Source: Terfezia claveryi (taxonomy: Eukaryota > Ascomycota > Pezizomycetes > Pezizales > Pezizaceae). From it: a DNA stretch of 64,000 nt. Shown here piece by piece: positions 1 to 11,803 of the stretch. The stretch is taken from NCBI GenBank assembly GCA_015179025.1, contig WHUX01000047.1:62001-126000 (forward strand), in the 5' to 3' direction. The notes beneath the pieces are model-generated. The model did not search any database and was not told the origin of the DNA. It saw only the letters and a program-made list of their open reading frames with translations. How positions within the stretch are numbered: position 1 is the stretch's first letter; each line of letters begins with the position of its first letter. A program made the position numbers and the translations under genes.

Positions 1-1696
1 GTATATTGAAACCTCATGCTCACCCCCTATCGAGACTACTGCGGAACGCGGATGATAATTCACAAGATCAAAAAGTGCCATTGTTTTTGATGTAGCCGAT
101 GGTTGATCTTCAAACTTGCTCTACGTAACTGTCTATTATTACCAGGCTACAGTCCTCTTGCGAGGGGCTTGTGCCAATCAGACTAGGCGACAGTATTGTA
201 TGCCGCAGTCAATGTACATCTAGAAGAGATTACAAGACAGTACAACAATCTTAAGTCATACTCAGGATCCCCAGAACCCGTCAGCCAAGTGGCACAGTAC
301 GTACTCGCCCCTAAAAACTTGGATTGGTATTAGTCTGGCGGCCACGATCGATACGGTATATATGTATATGATATATAATACTGTACCTGAATGGAGTGAC
401 GACTGCGATAGCCAGGGGCTCTAGGTATTCTTGGGGGGTTCGGGCTTCAGGCCGTACCTACAGTATACATACATGCATTGGCCAGCCAATGTTTTCCACA
501 TTGCGAATCCCACACATCAACATATCCAAAGAGGGCGCGAGATCGTCGCTGATTCAGAGAAAATCCCCCGCCCCCAGCCCCCCCAAAAGGGAAAATTGTA
601 TGCCTGATTTCGACACTTCACAACAAGATCCTAGCTAGAAGCCGGATACATCGGAACTTTCTCGATCCCCGGTCCATACAATTTTTTTGGTTGTTTTCCC
701 CACGAGGGAAAAAGTCCGGTGGCGGTACTAGGTAGCACTTAGTTACCCTAGCTTACTCATGTTGCCAAAAAGTTATTTCGGTCACATGCAGACTTCCCTG
801 TTTAAGAAACCAAATTCCTGAGAATTCATCTCAGACCGTATATATTACTTCACCTCAAACTGGGTTTTTTTACAGTCGGTATCTTCAGGTAAGAAAAAGG
901 AAACCAAAAGACTACTAATGTTAGCGAGACGCTTCGACTAGATGAAACAAAAACCTCCCTCTCACTACCTCTATGGGGTCTGATCGAGACTACCTTTCAC
1001 TCCACGTGCGCTTCATCCGTCCCGAGGGGTAGAAGGGGGGGTGGCGCGGGGCTCTTAAACCCTGCGTTGCTGCCTAACTATGTAAATAAAGTGCCAACCA
1101 GACTAATTACCTAGTGTAATTTCCTTCTCCGGTTTTCGTCAATTGCGCCTTTTGGGTAAGTCTGGTTACTTGTTTGTACTCAAAACGTAACCTTGCTATG
1201 CAAAAAAACAATCTCAAGTAATTGCCAGATCGGAGAAGGCAAGGTGGGCATCTTTCATTTGCGGGGGGTATTCCCGCTCGGTAATTCCTAATATATGCTG
1301 CCGTTGAAAAGTGTAGAATAGTACATATTCGAGGATATAGCTAGGTACCGATAAGGTCAGAGCACATCCTGACGATACACACACACGCGCACACACTTGG
1401 AAATTGGCATGCGTACAAACATAATCCCGTACAAATTTATATTGGGAACAAAAAAAAAAAGTCTGGTATATTTCTTCTACTAAGAAAGACCTCAATTGGA
1501 CACAGTACGGAGCAAGGTATTGGACTCTCATGATACTCTAGAACCCCCTTTAACAGTCACTATGTGCGGGAGGGTCCCCCACCCCCATTTCATCTACGAT
1601 ATAGCCAATGACTATTGTCATGACTATATTAGGTGATGATATTAAAGACCTCTTTTTTTTGCAGATGCTGGTGAAATAATGAAATTACAGTTTAGC
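1..1696. other. No gene seen; scattered short repeats
   Basis: I find no supported gene here; the reading frames are short and show no domain or splice logic. The stretch holds copies of the dispersed GTCTGGTTGGCAC-type motif near 151-186, 331-345 and 1091-1107, a (CA)n-like tract near 1377-1395 and an A-run near 1450. Confidence 0.6.
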
Positions 1697-1777
1697 CCTC
1701 TCTCGCATATATTTATAAAGATAATACATACAAGCTCTACGCTTGTTTATGTATTACTTTATAATATATGTGAGAGT
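1697..1777. repeat. Fold-back palindrome 1
   Basis: The left arm 1697-1734 and right arm 1741-1777 are near-perfect inverted complements, both containing CTCTC, ATATAT, TAAAG and AATACAT in mirrored order. They are separated by only about 5 nt. The structure would form a hairpin of about 35 bp. It is probably a tiny non-autonomous palindromic element. Confidence 0.75.
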
Positions 1778-1820
1778 AAGGAGGGGGAAAATATATGGAT
1801 GTGTATATATACACCAAATA

Positions 1821-1929
1821 GGATCCCCTCCCTCTCACTCACACATATATTTTAATCTATCAAAATCAAATTACTTGGTTTTAATAGAATAAAAATATGT
1901 GGATGGAGCTAATAGGGAGGGGGGACCCC
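1821..1929. repeat. Fold-back palindrome 2
   Basis: The left arm (about 1821-1869, starting GGATCCCCTCCCTC) is inversely complementary, with several mismatches and small gaps, to the right arm (about 1875-1929, ending GGGAGGGGGGACCCC). The loop is about 5 nt. It lies directly after palindrome 1 and before palindrome 3. Confidence 0.65.
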
Positions 1930-1956
1930 TACGGTTTTTTTCTTAAAAAAAAATTA

Positions 1957-2051
1957 ATATATACAGTACCCTGGCAAGGGTATTTGCGACCCTCCCATAT
2001 ATTTTTGTAAGAGGGGTCGCAAATACTTTCGCCGGGGTATTGTATATATAT
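1957..2051. repeat. Fold-back palindrome 3
   Basis: Arms of about 38 nt (near 1957-1995 and 2011-2051) are inverted complements with a handful of mismatches. Both carry the core GTATTTGCGACCC. The loop is about 15 nt and the ends run into TATATA. This resembles a minimal palindromic MITE. Confidence 0.75.
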
Positions 2052-4105
2052 AAAATTCCCACCTCTCGCTCTTTCTCCAGTAATAAAAATTCATATTGAG
2101 AATTCCTGAAGTCGCAGTTGGAAAAAGTAAACGAGAAAAAGTGGGTTGTGGATGCTAGTTTGCCTGTCACTTCCCTTTTGACCTGTTCTACATCCTGCTT
2201 CTTGTTATTTATACGTTAAGTAATCTAGTTTACGGAGTCTAGAGATGACACATGTGACATGTGTCGACCGCGGCTACTTGACGTGATGAAGAAATTGTGG
2301 GAAGATGCCGGGAATATACCCGAATTTTTGCCCAATGTCAAGCTCGGTCGGCAATGTATTTTAGTCTGGTACTACTCCTATAAAAGTGTGCACAGTTTTA
2401 ACTGAGATGAAATATCTTTCACTGAGTACCAACAGTGCTGAAGTTGTCCAAACAACTTACAAACAACCTTCTCAATTAAGGCAATCAACCAAGCCCCATG
2501 AAGTAGTTGAGTGCGAAGCCCTGTCTCTCTCACTTGGGACCGTGTACGGATGCTGGGGTTCGCAGAATAATGAAGCTATATTTAGGGTCGCCTTGATAGC
2601 TGGCTTCATCAGCATGGCGGCTGTGCCGCTCGCTGGGGAGATGAAGATTCCACTGGCACGAATCTCAGATACGCTTGCGCCGGTAAGGACTGTGGTTCAA
2701 CTTGCCTGACAGGTTACTCTCGCGTATATTGTGCAGAATTCGCATGTGGTGCCGCAAACTACCTCCGAGTGCTGGACCAACTTCTCCGGTTATGAGAGAA
2801 GAGGGGGAACTAGATTTTGAACCTGTCTTTCCGCCGCCGGCACTAGCACGGAGAGGTTTGAGTTGGAGCTGTCTTCTAGATTGAGAGGTGTTGTGTACTC
2901 CGTAAGGATACCGCCATTTCATTGTGATTTGTTAGGGAAATAGTATAGTATTTTTTTCTTTTTTTTCCTTCATTGAACTTTCAATTTATATCAATGATTA
3001 TGTAGGCTTCCTGTTGATATTAGTGCTCACCTCTTCATGCCAACCAAAGCTCAGGACAGTGTAACCAGGCCTAGGCGGTGCAAATGTATTTTCTTGTCCG
3101 TTGCGGAATTCAGTCAGTTCCGGAATGGACCGGTACGTACTTCGGATTAGGCGACATCCCCCTTACATCATGTCAAAATATGAATCGCTCCCCCCTTGCG
3201 TCGTACAGCCTCTTTCTCCCCTTTTTCTAGCCTCTTGCCTCCTTCTTGCCTACCTACTGTTTACTTAACCTAAGGAACTTTCGTCCGCGGCATATATGCG
3301 GTGAATATAAGCTTCATTGCCAAGGCTTATACCTAAATAAAGAACCCCATCGTATGGCTAGCCGCCGCGTGGCAAAGAAACTGGCTGTAGGCTTCAAATA
3401 CCGGTATTCCAGAAAACGAAACCCTTTAGATGCAATACTGGTGTAAGTCGTGTGAAGGTGGGAATGGGATTCGTTCCCAACGGCTAGAATTGGAGTTATA
3501 GGGGTATATGGATCTGGCGGCCAAACATTGGTATTATTTTTTTTTGAACTGAGTGAGCTAGCGAACATAACCGTAATCCCGCAAACAAGAAGCGTTCTGT
3601 TGAAAAGGGACCCAGTGTATAAGAAAGATGGAAAATGGAATCGTATGGCGCAGCTCTTCCCCTGCGTACGAGAAACGTTTTCTACGAGGATATTCGAAGG
3701 CTTGCGAAGGTGTATCAACCTCCTTATGCCTCCGTGCGTGCCTCGCCCCCGACCTCCGGATTCCGATGAAATTCCGGCATGGCCCTGGCCTATACCCTAA
3801 AGCTTCATAATTAGGAAATTCAATTATTCGCATCACATGACCGTCACTCGGGGTCCGGGCCCGGCTGTGCGCGCACCTTGTGTTTTGGAGATCAAGCTTC
3901 CGGCAATGAAACGTCCGACGTATTCCGAAAAGAGAAAAAATGGACCTCAAATGGCCATGTGGAGGCAGTGCACAATTACTTCGGTGCTCGGGCGAGGAAG
4001 GCGAGGCCAATGGGGAGCTGATATTGATTCGAGCATGTTGCGATTCGAAGAGTGGGGTTTCCAATTGGAGGTGTCCAGGGGCGTATTATCTGGGGGAGAA
4101 TCATG
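2052..4105. other. No gene identified
   Basis: Several frames of 60-168 codons occur on both strands (for example the minus-strand frame ending at 3558). They overlap each other and have no recognisable domain, start context or intron structure. Another GTCTGG motif lies at 2362-2370. I see no supportable gene. Confidence 0.5.
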
Positions 4106-4113
4106 TATATAAG
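4106..4113 (+). promoter_or_regulatory. Probable TATA box of the deiminase gene
   Basis: TATATAAG lies about 145 nt upstream of the ATG at 4257. This is a plausible core promoter for the gene that follows. It was identified by motif and spacing only. Confidence 0.45.
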
Positions 4114-4256
4114 AGGCAGAATGATGGAAGGAGGTCAGTCTTTCTAAGCCATCAGCATCGAGACGGGTATAGGATCTTGCAGCAAAACTTCTCTGACTTT
4201 ATGCTTCTGTATTCTCGGTCTCAATACAGCCAACTTTACTCAACCCTCGCAAAGCC

Positions 4257-6184
4257 ATGAAACTCATTCAACCGTTTGTTGGCTTGGTAGCAAGTGTTCT
4301 TGGTGAGTTGGGGCCTGCTTTCAGGAGACAATATCTATCGTCAATTAGCATACTAACATTTCCATTCCACTAGCTACTCACCTCCTCCCCACCTTCGCCG
4401 CCCCTCCACCTACCTTCAGGCCCGACATTCGCGTCGACAGCAACCGCGATGGAGTGGCCGACATCTCCCCCAACTCCCTCGACATCCACCACAAAACCAC
4501 CTGGACCCCCACTCGTGGGGCAATCTTCATCGCCAACATCGGACACACCCTCACCCCCTCCTCCTGCCCCCGCCCATTCAAATCCCTGCTCTGTAGCAAC
4601 GGCTACCAAGACACGGCACTCGCCCCCGAATACCTGGCTCCAATCCGCACGGTTCCCCTCTCTGGTCCACTTCCAGACGGTTTGACCGGGGAAATCAGCG
4701 TCCTCGGCGCGGCGAAAGCATATACCTCTATATTTTACAAAGATGCCAACGGCAGTTGGGTCCTCAACACCCCAGATACGGTGTACATCACCTCTCAGCT
4801 TCAAAAAGGCCTAGAGCTAGGTATCCAAGGCCGGAATATCGTCAAAGACGAACGTCTGTGGAATGGCACTACCACTGTCCGCTTCTCCATCACGGACCCA
4901 AGCACAAATACCACTCTTTCCGACTCCGCCGTGCTCAAGCTCGCCCCAATCCTAACCCACCACCATCTCCAAAAAGCGGTGAGGATATTCACCCTTGGTG
5001 GAAACGACACAATTCCAGACCAAGCCCTCTTCGCAGAAAATCTTTCAAAGCAAGTAAAAGATGCTGGTATAACAGAACCTGTGCATCTCTTTCAACACTC
5101 TGACGACCCTTGGGCGCAGGACTTCTTTGAGCCGGGATATACCTCCTTTCCCGGCCCTGGTGGGAAGCCCATAGTCTTAAGAACGCTCATCCGTTCAGCC
5201 CAACCTACGAGAGCAAGTGGTGGGCAGCTTCTGGGCGAACTCGCCGCGAGGGATGTTGGAATTATTGAAACCTCTGATGGCAGCCGCTCTGAGGTCAACT
5301 CCATGGGAAACCTAGAAACCATCCCACCCTATAGCCACAATGGAAAAAGTTTTCCAGCTGGGCGACTCCTCATCGGAGACTGGGCTGATCAGAAGATGGC
5401 ATGGGGCGTCATTGGCATGCTCAAGGCACAGAAAGTCCAAGATCCGTTATTCATCGACACAGATTGGCTCCGAGCGGGTCATGTCGACGAGATCTTCCAA
5501 TTCCTTCCTGACAACTCGCAAACCTCAAATGCCACCAAGAGCGGGTTTAGAAACTGGAGGTTGGCTGTAGCATCACCAGCCTATGCTCTTTCCCTCCTCA
5601 GGAAAGCCCAAGAGGCCGGCCACGGCCACGCAAAGCTGGTCTCCCGGGATAACTCCTTCGGAGCTTACATCCCTCCCTACACAATCTCCTCTTTCCTCGC
5701 TAAGTCTGAGCACGTTGAAATCAACGAAGCTGCGTGGAAGCGTATCCAAGCAAACCTCCAAAAGCTGCAGGATGAAACGGGTCTCAAGAAGGAGGAAATT
5801 ACCTACCTTCCAGTCTTGTACGAAAACGACAACTCTTTCAACGAGGGCACCTTCTACTGGAACTACAATGTCACGAAATTCTACGGAGGTGACTTCCTCT
5901 CTCCCATCGTCAAGCCAGTCGTCCCTGGGAAGCTCAAAGTCGGCCCAGTGTTGCCATGTGCGATTAATGGATTGCTTTTGAGTGATACGAGTGTTGTGGT
6001 GCCAAAGCAATGGGGGCCGCTTGTTGGTGGGAAAGATATCTTTGAAGAGGCTGTTAGGGAGGAATATAAGAAGCTTGGTATCAAGGCTGGATTTTTAGAT
6101 GACTGGACTACTCAACACGAGGGAGGGGGGGATGTCCATTGTGGAACTAATAGCTTGAGAGAGGGTGGGAAGTGGTGGCTTTAG
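4257..6184 (+). CDS. Secreted protein-arginine deiminase (PAD family)
   Basis: The product is predicted to convert peptidyl-arginine to citrulline with release of ammonia. The long open frame starts without an ATG, but an upstream exon solves this. Exon 1 is 4257-4302 (ATG at 4257). The intron 4303-4373 has GTGAGT at its 5' end, TACTAAC as branch point and CACTAG at its 3' end. Exon 2 is 4374-6184 and the phases match. The spliced protein is 618 aa. Residues 1 to about 26 form a signal peptide (MKLIQPFVGLVASVLG then a hydrophobic stretch and AA), so secretion is likely. The C-terminal two thirds match the PAD catalytic fold. WAQD at 262-265 corresponds to the WMQD of animal PAD4 (catalytic Asp). 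GHVDE at 384-388 supplies the catalytic His and Asp. DVHCGTN near 602-608 supplies the nucleophilic Cys. All catalytic residues appear present, so the enzyme is probably active. Calcium dependence cannot be judged from this reading. Neighbouring genes suggest no pathway. Confidence 0.93.
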
Positions 6185-7195
6185 TTTGTGATCCTGGTTA
6201 TAGGTGGGTTCTGCTGTTGGTAAGTGCTGACGGGTACGATGGAACGATCCTGATAGGAGCTGGGAGAATATCTGCAGATTGCGGGCCGAGGATTTTAGAA
6301 GCGATTAGCGGTTTTTTTTTTTTTTTTTTTTTTTTTTTGTTACGGAGGAAAGGGACGATAAGCAGGCGGAATATTTATTGTATTCCACAAATAGGGTGGG
6401 CATTTTGGTAGATCTTATAGTCATTATAGTTAGGTCTCGTATATGATTATCGTATTGCATTAAAACATTCGCGGGGTATTATCGTCAGAAAGTAACTTAC
6501 CACCAGCTAAGCCCAAGGTACATTTGACTGAAACTCTGTTCTGAAACGATTGGGGCACTATGGGTGGGAATGTGGATATTAGGTTGATTGGGATGCCTGA
6601 ATTGACTTTATCTGAGGAGAAGAAGGGGGGGGGGGAGATGTTTGCTTTACATCATGAAATACAGAACAGAAAGATGTGCTTTTATTTTATTTTTAAAGGC
6701 ATTAATGGCAAAGGAGGCTCTCAACGGCGGCTCTCAACGGCGGCGATGGGTAGTACGTGATTCCCTCGCGTCGTGGAGAGTACTACACTGCATGTAGGTA
6801 ATCGGTGGGGTGTTGGATATGCACCACGAAAGGAAGTGAAATGTGTAATTTAAGCTTTTTGTTATGCTATGGACATTGGAAAGGGGAGTGGAGATTAACT
6901 ATTTTAACTCAAAGTTTTCATGTAAGAAAGAAAGCAGATTGGAAATTGGGACATAAGGACAAAAGAATTCATGGATTAATATGCAGATATCATGAACAGA
7001 TTGACAAAATTTCACAGGAATAACATCCAATCAACTACAAGGTAACGAGATGATGAAAATGCAGGTTTACCTCAAGAGGCTTTTCAGCGTGTACATAAAG
7101 TCCCTTGATTCCCCTATATAGCTTTATGGTCCTGCTTGCACAATTGACAACCCCTTAAATTTCCCCCCACCTTCTTCGTGAAAACATTGTTGTAA
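6185..7195. other. Intergenic, homopolymer tract
   Basis: No gene is seen. A run of 27 T lies at 6312-6338, about 130 nt after the deiminase stop codon. A short G-run lies near 6627. Small frames (6560-6760, 6805-7023) show nothing recognisable. Confidence 0.6.
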
Positions 7196-7905
7196 TTAGA
7201 AGGAAGACATTTTTTGGTGCGCGTTGTAATAGACTCGGCTCTTATCCAGCCCGATGTGAATAATTGGCTCTAAACCCTCACTCGCTGCAGCCAGTTCATC
7301 TGCCGTGAGTGGTGTATAGGACAATCCGGAGAGTGGCAGCTCTGTGTCGCTTCGCTGCTTTTCAAGCATCTCCTGCTTTTCCCGCTCCTCCCGCTCCTCC
7401 TTCTCTCGTTTTTGTTGGCTCTCCATCTCGGCTTGTAGGAGACATCTCTCAAGAACCTTTTCATTGAACACCTGATCTGGGGTATCAGAGGTACGGATAT
7501 CATCCTCGTTTACCTCCCAACAGAGGTCAGCATCATTGGGATTGGTACATTTAAGTGCTTTTTCCAGGTCGATGCAAGCTGGGGGCTGCTGCTTTCCGGA
7601 GGGCATGGACTGTGTTTAATCATCAAGGTGAGCGATAGAACTCGCAAATGTGCAAAGTCGAAGAAATAGCTTACAGTCTCCTCTGTCCTCATTACCCTAG
7701 CATACTGCTTAAACGACCACTCCTTGATTGTGGTTCGGTAGACGATGAACATCATCAGCGGAAAGAAGGTCACGGCCCACATCAGAAGCACATGGATTGG
7801 TGTGAAGCGAGCACCGACTATGTGGTGATTAAGGAGCTGTGGTTCGGGCTTCGGTGTGTTGTAAGCTGCCATGGGGAAAGGATCGGATTTGGATAACGGG
7901 GCCAT
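7196..7905 (-). CDS. Small single-pass membrane protein, unrecognised
   Basis: The two minus-strand frames join through one intron. Exon 1 is 7675-7905 (ATG at 7905). The intron is 7610-7674 (65 nt, GTAAGC at its 5' end and CACAG at its 3' end, phase 0). Exon 2 is 7196-7609. The product is 214 aa. Residues about 35-58 (IHVLLMWAVTFFPLMMFIVY) form one transmembrane helix, preceded by a short N-terminal region. After the helix there are cysteines at 89, 98 and 107 in an even CX8CX8C spacing. A strongly charged Glu/Arg/Lys coiled coil follows (around residues 137-160), then a C-terminus rich in hydrophobic residues. The clean intron and compositional bias argue for a real gene. The Cys spacing recalls small mitochondrial CX9C proteins but does not match them. 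I do not recognise the family and propose no function. Confidence 0.75.
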
Positions 7906-10692
7906 CGATTGAGAATGTGAAGATTTGTGATGGTTTCTCGAGAGAATGATGCACCCAAGGATACTTAGTGCAATAGCGGCTTCAGAATATGGCCTTCAAA
8001 GACAGTCTGGTTGGTTGGAAGATAGAGTGCGTATGGCAGGAGAGAGTGCAGCAACAAGAAAACAAGAAGGCAATACAGCAATCAGTCTCCTATCACGTGT
8101 TCTGAGAGCGTGATTTGCTCTATACTTATAGTTACCGTCCCCTACTGAAGTACGAGCCAGACTACATAAGTATATAATTCTACTGACTCCCTGGCCAACT
8201 AGACTAACTCCCCCGTTCTTGCAGGCCCTTTGCAGAGCTGCCCTTTACCTACCTCGCATCATCTGAGCCACTGATGTCTGGGTGTCATCTACCATGTCCG
8301 TCCTCCTCCCCGAGCGCGTCTCTTGCACGGCAACCACAGCACTCTCGTTCTCGGGCCCCCTTGCCACTCGCCTAGTGATACTGCTTGGTGAGGTGAGGAG
8401 GGGTGAATGGTTGTTTATGTGGGCAGGATTCCTATGGAAATTTTGTGTAAAACCAGGTCGTGACAGCTATAAATAAAGGATACACGAGACTATATTTACG
8501 TTATGAACCAGTCCGGGAAGTGCAACGAGGAGCATCGCCTACAGTTCTCTCGTCCAAAAGGTTATCCTCTCCACCAGATGAACTGAAAACCAGACTGGGT
8601 TGCGAATCTATGCCAGTGAACGCTCACTGGTCTCACTCAAAGGAAAACATTCGTCTGCGGTAATATGTACAGAGCTACCACGGATCTACGATATAGCTAT
8701 GTGAAGAATGAGATTACTGCTTGGCTTTCATTTTCAAGACTTGTGCCTTTACCTGGCCTCGTACTCACGCCAGAGGTTTTGATCAGCCCACACCGAGCAG
8801 GGCCGCTTTGAGCCTATCCACATAACCGCCCAGACCTTATTGTGCCCATGCTCATGTACCCGTCATATGAAGGTATCGCACTCAGGTGTGTATAGCCGCT
8901 GTATTTCTTGTGTCTACGCCTGGGCACGAGACGCCTCAAGACAGGACGGGCCCTGCTCTCGAGAAGTCCTAGTGGGCAGGGATAGTGGTCTTCAGACTTT
9001 TGGACATCGAGCACCCAACACAATCATAATCATATTCAAATTCGCTATCCTACCCTATCACAGATATTTGCATGACGCAGCCAATGAAGGATTTTCGCAG
9101 AAGCCTCGAGACTTTCTCGAGAACTTCTCGAGCCCACTGCATCCCTCAGATATATACTTGAGATGATATCAATGTGTGACCTAGGCTATGTCGAGGTTTC
9201 ACAAGGAAAAGCTAATTATATCCGAGGTTTGGCTTGCTATGGTATTTGGAACAACTCAGTACTCGTATTAAACTAAAGGAAGGGGCTGCTTGACCAAAGG
9301 AGAAGCAGAAGGCGGAATGAAATCCAGCACAAGAATAGTTGGAGTGGCCGAATCAGGCACGCCACCACTCAGAGCATCGACGGTAGTTATGCATGCTGTT
9401 CCATTCAAGTATATGTAAGAATACAAGGTTATACGAGCAGGGAATAGTGAAGAGAGGTAATCGAGTATATTCAGAGTTATCTAGATATCGCTATAGGCTT
9501 GAGGCTATGGTTCTAGTGCTCTATCTACTTCAAGGAAATACGCAGTTCTCATCTGCTTATATAGACCGTCCTCATCCATAGCTTTCCTGCCTGGGATCCC
9601 TGCTAATCGTTGCTTTACCATCACTTTCCTTCTCAGGCTTAGGGCGACCTGCGGGAGTATTTCCCACAGTATAAGCCAGGCGGTGGATTGAAGAAGACAA
9701 ACCGGGGGTTGAGATCGTGGGGTCAGATGGCTATTGGAAAAGAATCGGCCAGGGGAGATGGCATCCTTCTTGGCCATCTACATGAAATCATTGGGGGAAG
9801 ATGGATCACTTGAGGATGGGTAGGAGACTCTGTAACACCACATGACATGACTGGGACCATGACAGGAAAGAAAAGATTACAAAATAGATTTTGCATTCAT
9901 GAGAGCAAGTTTGGATAGCGAATCTTTCATTTGATGCAATAGGTGCAACAGTTGTCAAAGGCGGCTTTCAACCGGGTGCCCGAGCATCGGCAACTGAGAA
10001 GGAGTCATACAGTCATGCACAACAAGCACTTCCTGTGCTCATACAAGTAATCAGCAAGCGAATCATGGTGAACGTTTTAACGTATCGTTCCTCACATAGG
10101 ATATAGTCCTACCTACCTAAAGGCTAATGAACACTTACATTTTACTTCAAGAACACACTACTCTCCTTTATCTATGAAATATACGCCTTCAACACGATAT
10201 CTCCTTCGCTAGACGCCTCCCAACCAATCTTCGAATTTATGGATGATTTTCGAAGCCCAGTGGGAACGCCTTTATAGGCTTAAAGCTCAAGCCCCAGCAC
10301 CTTTCGAGCGGTTTACCGCACCCTGCTTGAACTAGATGAAGCCAAGCGAGATAACCTCCTGGCTGCCATCATTAAACAGTGGATAATCTCACCACAAAAC
10401 CGGATTTATCATATGAAGGCCCCAAAGATCACCTCTATGGCTTGGCTGCAAACAAACAGTTAGAATCTATCTCCAACAGCAATGGAAATGGCAGGGGATT
10501 TTTTTTTTTTAATTTTTTTTTAGCAATGGCAGGGTAACATTGCCTTCGTTTCCAAGTACCTAAGATGATCCTCCCGAGGCCTCAAGGACAAGGCGCAAAT
10601 CCCTACAGAGCTGGGAAGCTTCTTGAGAAAGTCTGCACGTATTGCAAACGCCATAGCGAACAACCAGAGGCAATATCAGGCAGCAGCGTTCA
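7906..10692. other. No gene identified
   Basis: Only short, unsupported frames occur here. The likely 5' region of the minus-strand membrane-protein gene lies at the left end. Two GTCTGG-type motifs lie near 8152-8165 and 8194-8207. TCTCGAG motifs recur near 9105-9130 (CCTCGAGACTTTCTCGAGAA). The stretch near 10225-10460 reads like decayed coding sequence in one frame (for example LDEAKRDNLLAAIIKQ) but I cannot assign it. Confidence 0.5.
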
Positions 10693-10860
10693 TATCTAGG
10701 CTGATTTGCATGCTAGTTACCAGGCTCATTTGCACGCTGGTTTCTAGGGCCATTTGCACACGGATTTCTAGGTTCCTTCGCTCGCTGGTTTCCAGGCTTT
10801 TTTGACCTTGAATATCTAGGGTCATTTGCACGCGGATATCTAGATGTATTTGGATGCGGA
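10693..10860. repeat. 24-bp minisatellite, seven units
   Basis: Seven consecutive units, each exactly 24 bp, follow the pattern TTTCTAGGxTCATTTGCACGCxGG with unit-to-unit divergence. On the minus strand they read as an 8-residue repeat of the type P-R-N-x-x-A-N-x without a stop across most units. A shorter array of the same motif lies at 49381-49475. The array sits just downstream (minus-strand sense) of the integrase-like remnant at 10971-11690, so it may be part of that element. Confidence 0.8.
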
Positions 10861-10970
10861 TATGCGATAACCAAATGTAGTAATTTAGTGAGGGTACATG
10901 GAAGATGAAATAAATCAGTGCTAACGAACATGAATTGCACTAAATAATTTAATATCACCATGCCTACTTA

Positions 10971-11690
10971 TTAGTGCGGACGAATATAAATGGTACTCAG
11001 TAATGAAATTTCACCATGCTCCTCGAGGCCTGCTTCCAAATGTTGCATAGACTCCTCCATTTTTGTTTCCAAATCCAATTGCATCTCTTGGTCGATAGGA
11101 GTATTCAGGCAGCTACGTGATAGGTGGCAGCAGCTGCTGCAATACAAATCGGATTTAATACAGCTGCATGCATTTCCCATTGCACTTGCAGGAATTCTAT
11201 CATAAATGTAAGTCTAGGTGGAAGATTAATACTGAATGCGTAAGACATACTTCAGGATATAAACTAAGTGTAGTACGGCGAGCAGCTTCACGAAGTGTGA
11301 TATATTGCAGCTCAAGATCAGGCCATGCACACTCAGAAGTAGAAATATTAAATCCCTTTAGAATTCGAATATTAGGTGCATCTGATGAGTCTGGAATGCG
11401 TAGTAGCTTACGAGTTGGATGGTGTCGATCCAATAAGCCATATGTGATTAATAAAGCATGGTTAGGATGAGGTATTCGCACAACAAGACAATAGAGTCGT
11501 CGGTCATCTGTACCATGTCTATCTTTCCGAATATCTCCGATAGCAAAAACCTCAATTTTATGTTGTTGTTCATACTGCTTCACTATATTTTGATGAGCTT
11601 TAGTAGTATTTTTTTGAACACGTGGGAGTAGGTCTTCACAGTTTTGTAGATGTTGTGGAGCTTCTCTATCAGACTCCGAGTCCGATAGAT
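10971..11690 (-). pseudogene. Integrase-type transposon C-terminal remnant
   Basis: The minus-strand frame 11200-11583 encodes a segment following the pattern seen downstream of retroviral-type integrase cores in Ginger-like elements. It has a short basic lead-in (KQYEQQHKIEVFAIGDI), a beta-rich stretch, then ITLREAARR. A following frame (10971-11180) carries a Cys-rich cluster (CSCIKSDLYCSSCC), which fits the Cys-rich tail that follows this motif in such proteins. No integrase catalytic core (DDE) is visible; the upstream part is interrupted by a LINE fragment at 11690-11803 and lost beyond it. Frames are broken between segments. I infer a decayed mobile-element gene. Family assignment rests on motif resemblance only. 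Confidence 0.5.
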
Positions 11691-11803
11691 TTTTTTTTTT
11701 TTTTCCCCCCTTTTTTTTTTTAGATACTCATTACTCCTATTCGGACCGTAAAGGGACCATGGGGAGCCACCCGGAAAGCCGAGTGGATTCAGAACAACAC
11801 ATT
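11690..11803 (-). mobile_element. LINE 3' tail, 5'-truncated
   Basis: Read on the minus strand, this has the shared LINE 3' end: GAATCCAC, a hairpin, GGTCC-type hairpin, GGAGTAATGAGTATCT, then a poly-A represented by the T-tracts at 11690-11721. Similar 24-nt sequences (TTCTCTATCAGACT type, with mismatches) lie on both sides at 11651-11674 and 11812-11835 and may be an aged target-site duplication. Confidence 0.65.

Noticed and set aside
3558..4064. A 168-codon minus-strand frame upstream of the deiminase
   Set aside because: It is rich in His, Arg and Cys without pattern and overlaps several plus-strand frames. I could not tie it to any family.
4370..4804. A 144-codon minus-strand frame, Gly/Glu-rich
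   Set aside because: It is the antisense shadow of the deiminase gene, which has catalytic motifs and a matching intron.
10693..10860. CRISPR-like array
   Set aside because: The units are contiguous and have no spacers, and the sequence is eukaryotic. It is a minisatellite.
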